A stretch of 10,577 bases of DNA from JAVBOJ01 sp031550755 (GTDB lineage: Bacteria; Bacillota; Clostridia; Oscillospirales; UBA929). The stretch covers positions 1 to 10,577 of the forward strand of contig JAVBOJ010000148.1 in the NCBI GenBank assembly GCA_031550755.1, in the 5' to 3' direction. Shown piece after piece: positions 1 to 5,358 of the stretch (the first letter of the stretch is position 1; each line of letters starts with the position of its first letter). The notes under the pieces are model-generated. The model was not told the origin of the DNA. It saw only the letters and a list, made by a program, of their open reading frames with translations, and did no database searches. The position numbers were made by a program, and so were the translations under genes.

Positions 1-635
1 ACATCCCTGGCCTCATCGAGGGCGCGGCGCAGGGCGCCGGTCTGGGGCATGATTTTCTGCGCCACATCGACCGCTGCCGCCTGTTGATTCACGTGTTGGA
101 CGTCTCCGGCAGTGAGGGGCGCGACCCCATCGAGGATTATGAGACGTTGCGCGCCGAGCTGGCGGCCTATGATCCGGCGCTGTCCGAGCGGCCGCAGCTT
201 GTGGCGGCCAACAAATGCGACCTGCTGGCCGACGACGCGCCGCTTGTTCGCCTGCGCGAGCATCTGGGTGACGTCCCGGTCTATCCCATCTCGGGCGCGA
301 CCCGCGCCGGGGTGGACGCCTTGGTGAAGGCCGTCGCGGCGGCGCTGCCGGCGCTGCCGCCGGTGAAAATTTATCTGCCGGAATATGTGCCGCCCGAACC
401 GTCGTCGCTCGACCCGACCGAGATCGACATCCGCCGGGAGGGCGATACCTGGATTGTCGAGGGCCCATGGCTGGCAAGGCTTCTGGCCGATATCAACCTG
501 ACGGATTACGAGTCGCGCATGTATTTTGATCGGATGCTGCGCAAAAACGGCGTCTTCGCGCGGCTGGAAGAGCAGGGCATTGAGGAAGGCCACATCGTGA
601 GCATTTACGATTGTGAGTTTGAATACATTCACTGA
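1..635 (+). CDS. obgE: GTPase Obg, 3' part (5' end outside window)
   Basis: This is the C-terminal part of the Obg/CgtA GTPase, which binds the large ribosomal subunit and acts in ribosome assembly and the stringent response. The first complete codon is at position 3 and about 210 residues are visible. The fragment opens inside the switch II (G3) motif, IPGLIEGA, whose preceding base pair fits the expected Asp. The G4 motif NKCD is at 210-221 and the G5-like SGATRAG follows from 291. The last 70 or so residues (EIDIRREGDTW through YDCEFEYIH) form the OCT domain, which is found in Firmicutes Obg but missing from E. coli ObgE. The N-terminal glycine-rich Obg fold and Walker A lie upstream of the window. 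The stop TGA is at 633-635 and yebC starts 21 bp later on the same strand, so they are probably co-transcribed. The reading frame shows no damage. Confidence 0.96.
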   Translation, partial: IPGLIEGAAQGAGLGHDFLRHIDRCRLLIHVLDVSGSEGRDPIEDYETLRAELAAYDPALSERPQLVAANKCDLLADDAPLVRLREHLGDVPVYPISGATRAGVDALVKAVAAALPALPPVKIYLPEYVPPEPSSLDPTEIDIRREGDTWIVEGPWLARLLADINLTDYESRMYFDRMLRKNGVFARLEEQGIEEGHIVSIYDCEFEYIH

Positions 636-656
636 AAATGTACGGGGGAGATCACT

Positions 657-1379
657 ATGTCCGGTCATTCCAAATGGAAAAATATTGCCAGCAAGAAGGA
701 AAAAACCGATACCCAGCGCGCCAAGATCTTCACCAAGCTGTCGCGCGAGCTGATCGTCGCGGTGCGGGACGGCGGGCCGGATCCGGCCTCCAATTCCCGG
801 CTCAAGGACGTCATCGCCAAGGCGCGGGCGGGCAATGTGCCCGGCGACAACATCAAGCGCATCATTGAGCGCGCCTCCAGCACCGCCGGGGGCGACAGCT
901 ATGAATCCATCACTTATGAAGGCTATGGCCCTTGCGGCGTAGCGGTTTTGGTCGAAACAATGACCGACAACCGCAACCGCACCGCCTCGGATATCCGCCA
1001 TTATTTTGACAAATTCGGCGGCAATATGGGCGCGTCGGGCTGCGTGGCGTGGTCGTTTGACCCCAAGGGCACCCTCATCGTCGAGCGGGAGAGCCGCGAC
1101 GAGGACGCCGTCATGATGGAGGCGCTCGAGGCCGGCGCGGCCGATTTTTCCGCCGAGGAGGAGGTCTTTGAGATCACCACCGCCCCAGAGGACTTCAGCG
1201 CCGTGCGCGATGCCTTGGAGGCCAAGGGATACGCCTTCCTCAGCGCACAGGTGGAGATGCGTCCGCAGACCACCGTGCGGCTGACCGACGAGGACGACCT
1301 CAAAAAAATGCAGCGCCTGTTGGACGCGCTGGAGGAAAACGACGACGTGCAGGACGTCTGGCACAACTGGGAGGAATAA
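657..1379 (+). CDS. yebC: YebC/PmpR family protein
   Basis: A 240-residue, full-length YebC/TACO1 family protein. It opens with the family signature MSGHSKWKNIASKKEKTD, followed by AGNVPGDNIKRIIERA and YEGYGPCGVAVLVE, and ends in VQDVWHNWEE. Members have been described as DNA-binding regulators (PmpR) and, more recently, as factors that help ribosomes through difficult sequences such as polyproline; which role applies here cannot be read from the sequence. The start ATG at 657 is supported by a GGGGGAG ribosome binding site at 644-650 with 6 nt spacing. The 21-bp gap after obgE suggests an operon of two ribosome-related genes. It is followed by a palindrome at 1388-1409 and a strong hairpin at 1428-1460, the latter probably ending this transcript. 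Confidence 0.96.
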   Translation: MSGHSKWKNIASKKEKTDTQRAKIFTKLSRELIVAVRDGGPDPASNSRLKDVIAKARAGNVPGDNIKRIIERASSTAGGDSYESITYEGYGPCGVAVLVETMTDNRNRTASDIRHYFDKFGGNMGASGCVAWSFDPKGTLIVERESRDEDAVMMEALEAGAADFSAEEEVFEITTAPEDFSAVRDALEAKGYAFLSAQVEMRPQTTVRLTDEDDLKKMQRLLDALEENDDVQDVWHNWEE

Positions 1380-1387
1380 ATAATCCT

Positions 1388-1409
1388 TTGAAACACGGAT
1401 GTGTTTCAA
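1388..1409. repeat. Perfect 9-4-9 palindrome, candidate operator
   Basis: The half-site TTGAAACAC (1388-1396) is repeated in inverted form as GTGTTTCAA (1401-1409) around the spacer GGAT, without mismatch. It covers the predicted -35 box and the whole spacer up to the -10 box, which is the classical place for a repressor site. No T-run follows it on the + strand, so it is a poor terminator. I cannot name the regulator: the sites I know for Rex, PerR or Fur do not match well. Confidence 0.5.
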
Positions 1410-1415
1410 TAGAAT
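1388..1415 (+). promoter_or_regulatory. Predicted promoter of the aldo/keto reductase gene
   Basis: There is a -35 box TTGAAA at 1388-1393 and a -10 box TAGAAT at 1410-1415, each matching five of six consensus bases, with a 16-bp spacer. The predicted start of transcription is near 1422. This would give a leader of about 55 nt that holds the hairpin at 1428-1460 and the GGAGG site at 1465-1469. Prediction from sequence only. Confidence 0.55.
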
Positions 1416-1427
1416 TGGAACAAAGAT

Positions 1428-1464
1428 AAAATTTGGCCGGAATGAATCCGGCCAAATTTTGTTT
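1428..1464 (+). terminator. Hairpin with T-rich tail after yebC / in reductase leader
   Basis: AAAATTTGGCCGG (1428-1440) pairs perfectly with CCGGCCAAATTTT (1448-1460) around a 7-nt loop, and a short T-rich stretch follows. This looks like an intrinsic terminator for the obgE-yebC transcript. It also lies downstream of the predicted reductase promoter and ends only 4 nt before the reductase GGAGG site, so it may act as a leader hairpin or attenuator instead. Confidence 0.6.
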
Positions 1465-1477
1465 GGAGGTGTGTGCG

Positions 1478-2422
1478 ATGGAGCTGCGTCCGTTGGGGCG
1501 CACGGGACTCACGGTCAGCCGCCTGTGCTGCGGTGCGCTGACGCTGGGGCCGTTGCAGGCGAAATTGTCCCCGGAGGAGGGCGGAGAGCTTCTGGCGCTG
1601 GCGTTTTCGCTGGGCGTCAATTTTGTGGACACCGCCCAGCTCTACGGCGCGTACCCCCATCTGCGCGAAGGGCTGCGCCGCGCGAAGGGCGACGTCGTCG
1701 TCTGCTCGAAAACCTACGCCTGGGATGAAAAGGGCGCCCGCGAGGCCGTCGAGGAGGCGCGCCGGGCGCTCGACCGCGATGTCATCGAGATTTTTTTGCT
1801 GCACGAGCAGGAGAGCGAGCACACTCTGCGCGGCCACCGTGAGGCGCTGGAAGCCTTGTGGGAGTACAAGGCGCGCGGCGTCATCCGGGCGGTGGGGCTG
1901 TCCACCCACCGGGTGTCGGGCGTCGAGGCGGCAACCCGCGCAGGGCTGGATGTGGTGCATCCGCTGCTCAACCTGTCCGGGCTGGGCATTGCCGACGGCA
2001 CGCGGGCCGACATGGAGCGGGCGGTCAGGCAGGCGCACGACGCCGGGCTGGGCGTGTTTTCCATGAAGGCGCTGGGTGGCGGCCATCTCTTCCGCCGGGC
2101 GCGGGAAGCGCTGTCGTACGTCGCCGGGCTGCCCTATGTGGACGCGGTGGCCGTCGGCATGAAAAGCGCCGGGGAGGTAGTGGCCAACGTCCGGTTCTGG
2201 GAGACTGGAGAGTTTTCCGAGGAGGATGCGCAATCCATTGCGGCGCAGTCGCGCCGGCTGCTGCGGGAGGAGCACTGCACCGGCTGCGGGGCGTGTGTAA
2301 GGGCCTGCCCCGCCGGCGCACTCTCACTCGCCGAAGGACAGGCCCGGTGCGACCATGAAACGTGTGTGCTATGCGGTTACTGCGGGGCGGCCTGCCCCGA
2401 GCTCTGCCTCAAAATCGTCTAA
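1478..2422 (+). CDS. Aldo/keto reductase with C-terminal 2x[4Fe-4S] ferredoxin domain
   Basis: A 314-residue fusion enzyme. Residues 1-245 or so form an aldo/keto reductase barrel that begins MELRPLGRTGLTVS. The usual catalytic tetrad is visible as D51 and Y56 (in FVDTAQLYG), K78 (CSKTY) and H109 (FLLHE). Residues 265-314 form a bacterial ferredoxin domain with two complete clusters: C267, C270, C273, C277 and C296, C299, C302, C306. The enzyme is cytoplasmic and probably reduces or oxidises a carbonyl/alcohol with NAD(P)H, with electrons possibly exchanged through the iron-sulfur centres; the substrate is unknown. Such AKR-ferredoxin proteins are common in anaerobes. ATG 1478 is chosen because GGAGG at 1465-1469 lies 8 nt upstream and the AKR homology starts here. 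An in-frame ATG at 1433 would be translated through the hairpin and has no ribosome binding site. The stop TAA (2420-2422) touches the convergent stop of the next gene. Confidence 0.92.
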   Translation: MELRPLGRTGLTVSRLCCGALTLGPLQAKLSPEEGGELLALAFSLGVNFVDTAQLYGAYPHLREGLRRAKGDVVVCSKTYAWDEKGAREAVEEARRALDRDVIEIFLLHEQESEHTLRGHREALEALWEYKARGVIRAVGLSTHRVSGVEAATRAGLDVVHPLLNLSGLGIADGTRADMERAVRQAHDAGLGVFSMKALGGGHLFRRAREALSYVAGLPYVDAVAVGMKSAGEVVANVRFWETGEFSEEDAQSIAAQSRRLLREEHCTGCGACVRACPAGALSLAEGQARCDHETCVLCGYCGAACPELCLKIV

Positions 2423-3067
2423 TTACATCGCGCCCAAGGCTTTCAGGAGCGCCACGGCCAGCGCCATATGCCCCGGCAGACGCGGATGGACGCGATCCCA
2501 CGCGAAAAAGCAGGAGTGCCGGGTGTGCAGCGCCTCGTCAAAGACCGCCTGCGTGTCCAAACACGGCAGGGAATACTTCTCCGCCAGATTGCGCACAATG
2601 CCGCCGTAGGCGTCCATTTTGGCACGCATGGCGTCCTGCCGCAGAGGCTCGATATAATACGGCGTGAGCAAAATCATACGGATGTTTTGCGCCAGCGTTT
2701 TTTGGATCAGCCGCTCATAGATTGCGGCATAGTCGTCCTCAAGCACCGCCGCTTCCGGGATCAGCGGCCCGTCAAACTGCCGCCAGACGTCGTTGATGCC
2801 GATCATGACCGAAATCAGGTCGGGCTTCAGCGCCAGCGCGTCGCTGTCCCACCGCGCCGCCAGGTCGCGCACCGTGTTGCCGCTGACGCCCATGTTGATG
2901 ACCCGGATGTTCCGCGCCGGATGCAGGGTGTGCAGCAGCGCGTCGGTGAGGGCGACATAGCCGGTGCCGAGGTTGTCGCCCCGCGCTTCGGCCACCGGGC
3001 GCGTCCGCCCGCAGTCGGTGACCGAATCGCCGATCATCAGCAGGGTGGAATTTTGGGTAAGCAGCAT
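2423..3067 (-). CDS. SGNH/GDSL family hydrolase (probable esterase)
   Basis: A 214-residue single-domain SGNH hydrolase. The blocks appear in order: block I MIGDSVTD with nucleophile S15; block II NMGVSGNT with G63; block III GIND with N92, completing the oxyanion hole; block V AWDRVHP with D191 and H194 as the rest of the catalytic triad. The family removes acyl groups from sugars, lipids or thioesters, and the C-terminal layout resembles carbohydrate acetylesterases, but the substrate cannot be told. No signal peptide is seen, so a cytoplasmic location is likely. The start ATG (3065-3067 on the complement) is backed by GGAGG at 3075-3079 with a short AT-rich spacer. It has its own predicted promoter in the divergent region. 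It converges on the reductase gene with no intergenic base. Confidence 0.9.
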   Translation of the reverse strand: MLLTQNSTLLMIGDSVTDCGRTRPVAEARGDNLGTGYVALTDALLHTLHPARNIRVINMGVSGNTVRDLAARWDSDALALKPDLISVMIGINDVWRQFDGPLIPEAAVLEDDYAAIYERLIQKTLAQNIRMILLTPYYIEPLRQDAMRAKMDAYGGIVRNLAEKYSLPCLDTQAVFDEALHTRHSCFFAWDRVHPRLPGHMALAVALLKALGAM

Positions 3068-3100
3068 AAAAACGCCTCCGTCGGTAAAAATTTCGGAATT

Positions 3101-3130
3101 AGTATATCATAATTATTAAAAATATGGAAA
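3101..3130 (-). promoter_or_regulatory. Predicted promoter of the SGNH hydrolase gene
   Basis: On the minus strand an extended -10 element, TGATATACT, is read from 3109 to 3101. A weak -35 candidate TTTCCA lies at 3130-3125 with an 18-bp spacer; the extended -10 could compensate for it. Transcription would start near 3094, about 27 nt before the ATG. It lies in the AT-rich gap back to back with the comM promoter. Confidence 0.45.
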
Positions 3131-3146
3131 CTTCTTTTGTGTTTGC

Positions 3147-3175
3147 TTGCGAAATAGCGCGCGGGCGCGTATAAT
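3147..3175 (+). promoter_or_regulatory. Predicted promoter of comM
   Basis: The -35 box TTGCGA (3147-3152) and a perfect -10 box TATAAT (3170-3175) are separated by 17 bp. Transcription would start near 3182, leaving a leader of about 26 nt before the ATG at 3208. The spacer carries an unusual GC-rich inverted repeat, CGCGC-GG-GCGCG (3158-3169), immediately before the -10 box. A GTG at 3184 would then be almost leaderless and is not favoured as the start. Confidence 0.6.
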
Positions 3176-3207
3176 AAACGAAAGTGTCGAAACCGGGAGG
3201 ACGAGGC

Positions 3208-4713
3208 ATGGTCTCCAGAGTGCGCACCATGGGACTGATGGGCATCGAGGGCTACGAGGTCACAAGCGAATGCTTTTTGTCGGGCGGGCTGCCGTCCTTT
3301 GATGTGGTGGGGCTGCCGGATACGGCGGTCAAGGAGTCGCGCGACCGTGTGCGCGCCGCCGCCAAAAGCGGGGGATATGAGTTCCCCGCCCGGCGCATCA
3401 CCATCAATTTGGCGCCGGCCGACGTCAAAAAAGAGGGGCCGGTGTATGACCTGCCCATCCTTTTGGGCATATTAGAAGCCAACGGCGTGGTGGACAAGCT
3501 GCCCGCCGACGCCGCCTTTGTGGGCGAGCTGTCGCTGGAGGGCGCGCTGCGCCCGGTGTCCGGGATGCTGCCCATGGCGCTCGGCGCGCGCCGCGCCGGG
3601 GTGAAGGCGCTGTTTGTCCCGCGCGAAAACGCTGCCGAGGCGACGCTGTCGGGGCTGTCCGTCTTCCCGGTGGGGCATTTCGGAGAGATTTTGGCGCATT
3701 TGTCGGGGCGCAGAAAGCTCGCGCCCGCGCCGGCGTGGGAGCCGGAGCGGGACACGGGCCCGCTGCCCGATTTCGCCGATGTGCGCGGGCAGGAGCATGT
3801 CAAGCGCGCGTTGGAAATTGCCGCCGCCGGCGGTCACAATATTTTGCTCATCGGCCCGCCGGGCACCGGCAAATCCATGCTGGCCCGCCGGGTGCCGTCC
3901 ATTTTGCCCGCGCTGTCGCGGGAGGAGGCCATCGTCAGCTCGGGCATCCATTCGGTGGCCGGGCTGCTCTCGCCCAAGCAGCCGCTGTTGTCCGCGCGGC
4001 CGTTCCGAGCGCCGCATCACACCATTTCGGCCGTCGGGCTGACCGGCGGCGGCAGTGTGCCGCGTCCCGGCGAGATTTCGCTGTCGCACAATGGCGTGCT
4101 GTTTTTGGACGAGCTGCCCGAGTTTGCCCGCCCCGCGCTGGAAGCGCTGCGCCAGCCGATGGAGGAGGGGGCGGTCACCATTTCGCGCTCCGCCGCCCGG
4201 CTGACCTATCCCGCGCGGTTTATGCTGGTGTGCGCCATGAACCCTTGCCGCTGCGGCTATTACGGGCATCCGTCGGGCAAATGCCGCTGCTCGCCGGACG
4301 CCGTGCAGAATTATTTCGGCCGCATTTCGGGGCCGCTGCTCGACCGCATCGACCTGCACGTGGAGGTGCCCTCCCTGCGGTTTGACGAGATATCCGCCCG
4401 TGCGCCGGGCGAGCCGTCGCGGGACATCCGCGCCCGGGTGGAAAAAGCCCGTGCGCTCCACCGTGCCCGTGTCGGCAAGGAGGATTCCTGCACCGCCGTC
4501 ATGACCCCGGCGGAGATGGAAGCCCACTGCGCGTTGGGAGAGCAGGCGCAGACCCTGCTCAAAAACGCCTTCGAGCGGATGAATATGTCGGCCCGGTCGT
4601 ACAACCGGGTGCTGCGGGTGTCTCGCACCATCGCCGATCTCGACGGCGAGGAGACTATCGCCCCGGCGCATGTGGCCGAGGCCGTGCAGTACCGCACGCT
4701 GGACAGAAGATAG
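3208..4713 (+). CDS. comM: YifB/ComM family Mg chelatase-like AAA+ ATPase
   Basis: A 501-residue, full-length member of the YifB/ComM family. Residues 1-165 or so form the Lon-protease-like N-terminal (ChlI) domain, including GLPDTAVKESRDRVRAA and the LNLAPADVKKEGPVYDLPI-type stretch. The AAA+ core follows: Walker A GPPGTGKS (216-223), Walker B VLFLDE (297-302), and an arginine-finger-like LLDRIDLHVEV near 378-387. A cysteine-rich insert with C342, C347, C349, C359 and C361 is characteristic of the family and may bind zinc. ComM proteins are hexameric helicases that help branch migration when incoming DNA is integrated during natural transformation; a recombination role is likely here but competence itself is not shown. 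ATG 3208 is chosen for GGGAGG at 3195-3200 with 7 nt spacing; GTG 3184 lacks such a site. hpt follows 43 bp downstream without a clear terminator. Confidence 0.94.
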   Translation: MVSRVRTMGLMGIEGYEVTSECFLSGGLPSFDVVGLPDTAVKESRDRVRAAAKSGGYEFPARRITINLAPADVKKEGPVYDLPILLGILEANGVVDKLPADAAFVGELSLEGALRPVSGMLPMALGARRAGVKALFVPRENAAEATLSGLSVFPVGHFGEILAHLSGRRKLAPAPAWEPERDTGPLPDFADVRGQEHVKRALEIAAAGGHNILLIGPPGTGKSMLARRVPSILPALSREEAIVSSGIHSVAGLLSPKQPLLSARPFRAPHHTISAVGLTGGGSVPRPGEISLSHNGVLFLDELPEFARPALEALRQPMEEGAVTISRSAARLTYPARFMLVCAMNPCRCGYYGHPSGKCRCSPDAVQNYFGRISGPLLDRIDLHVEVPSLRFDEISARAPGEPSRDIRARVEKARALHRARVGKEDSCTAVMTPAEMEAHCALGEQAQTLLKNAFERMNMSARSYNRVLRVSRTIADLDGEETIAPAHVAEAVQYRTLDRR

Positions 4714-4756
4714 GATTACGCCGCCCGGTTTTTACATATACAATGAGGAGAGGAGA

Positions 4757-5323
4757 ATGCCCATGTCCTCCATGCATGACGATATTGAGCGTGTGCTGCT
4801 GTCGGCAGCCGAAATTGAGCGCCGCGTCTGCGAGTTGGGCGCGCAGATTTCCCGCGATTTTGAGGGAAGGGAACCGCTGCTGGTCAGTGTGCTTAAGGGC
4901 TCGTTTGTGTTCATGGCCGACTTGGCACGAACCCTGACCATCCCCTGCACGGTGGACTTTATGGCGGTGTCGTCCTATGGGCATAAATCCGAAACCACCG
5001 GCGCCGTGCGCATCCTCAAGGATCTGGACACCGATATTGAGGGGCGGGACGTCCTTGTGGTGGAAGACATCCTTGACAGCGGCATCACTTTGAGTTATAT
5101 TATGAACTTGATGACAGCGAGCCGTCCGGCCTCGCTGACGCTGTGCGCCCTGCTGGACAAACCCGTCCGGCGGCAGGTGCCCGTCGAGGTGCAATACACC
5201 GGATTTACCGTGCCGGACGCCTTTTTGGTGGGCTACGGACTGGATTATGCCGGAAGATATCGCAATTTGCCGTATATCGGCATTTTGAAACCGGAAATAA
5301 CCCGCATTATAAACGTGTGTTGA
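4757..5323 (+). CDS. hpt: Hypoxanthine (guanine) phosphoribosyltransferase
   Basis: A 188-residue purine salvage enzyme that joins hypoxanthine or guanine to PRPP to make IMP or GMP. The PRPP-binding loop is VVEDILDSGIT (101-111) with the acidic pair E103-D104. The LKG cis-peptide motif is at 46-48, and D134-K135 fits the lysine that stacks on the purine. VGYGLDYAGRYRNLP (158-172) is the usual C-terminal signature. Two starts are possible: ATG 4757, with GAGGAG at 4745-4750 and 6 nt spacing, or ATG 4763, with AGGAG at 4751-4755 and 7 nt spacing. The difference is two residues. In many Firmicutes the order is tilS-hpt-ftsH; here ftsH follows as usual but comM replaces tilS on the upstream side. 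The last 40 bp contain a likely promoter for ftsH. Confidence 0.94.
   Translation: MPMSSMHDDIERVLLSAAEIERRVCELGAQISRDFEGREPLLVSVLKGSFVFMADLARTLTIPCTVDFMAVSSYGHKSETTGAVRILKDLDTDIEGRDVLVVEDILDSGITLSYIMNLMTASRPASLTLCALLDKPVRRQVPVEVQYTGFTVPDAFLVGYGLDYAGRYRNLPYIGILKPEITRIINVC
5285..5313 (+). promoter_or_regulatory. Predicted internal promoter for ftsH within the end of hpt
   Basis: The -35 box TTGAAA (5285-5290) and -10 box TATAAA (5308-5313) each match five of six consensus bases, with the ideal 17-bp spacer. Both lie inside the last codons of hpt. The predicted transcription start is near 5320, only 35 nt before the ftsH start codon. This would let ftsH, typically a stress-linked gene, be expressed apart from hpt. 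Confidence 0.5.
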
Positions 5324-5333
5324 CCATGGTCAA
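5320..5333. repeat. Perfect 14-bp palindrome at the hpt-ftsH junction
   Basis: TTGACCATGGTCAA reads the same on both strands. It includes the hpt stop codon (5321-5323) and the ATG of a short possible ORF (5326), and it begins at the predicted +1 of the ftsH promoter. It could be an operator, or it may be chance. Confidence 0.4.
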
Positions 5334-5358
5334 TAGATTGGATGTGATCTTCCCTTGA
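5326..5358 (+). CDS. Possible 10-codon upstream ORF overlapping the ftsH start
   Basis: ATG at 5326 opens a reading frame for MVNRLDVIFP that stops at TGA 5356-5358. This stop overlaps the ftsH TTG start (5355-5357) in the four bases TTGA, the arrangement typical of translational coupling. No ribosome binding site precedes the ATG. If transcription starts near 5320, the ORF would be nearly leaderless. It may be a real leader peptide or a chance frame. Confidence 0.3.
   Translation: MVNRLDVIFP

Noticed and set aside
1433..1477. Upstream ATG for the reductase, adding 15 residues
   Set aside because: The extension is encoded by the hairpin sequence, has no ribosome binding site and no AKR homology; ATG 1478 has GGAGG at proper spacing.
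1406..2275. Minus-strand open frame of 289 codons opposite the reductase
   Set aside because: No recognisable domain, and the + strand frame carries an intact catalytic tetrad and ferredoxin cysteines.
3184..3207. GTG start for comM, adding eight residues
   Set aside because: It would lie 2 nt after the predicted transcription start and lacks a ribosome binding site, while ATG 3208 has GGGAGG.
3472..4671. Long minus-strand open frame of 399 codons opposite comM
   Set aside because: Arg/Gly/His-rich shadow translation without motifs; comM on the + strand explains the region fully.
4731..4756. TACAAT at 4739-4744 as a -10 box for hpt
   Set aside because: No acceptable -35 box 16-18 bp upstream, and transcription would start inside the ribosome binding site.
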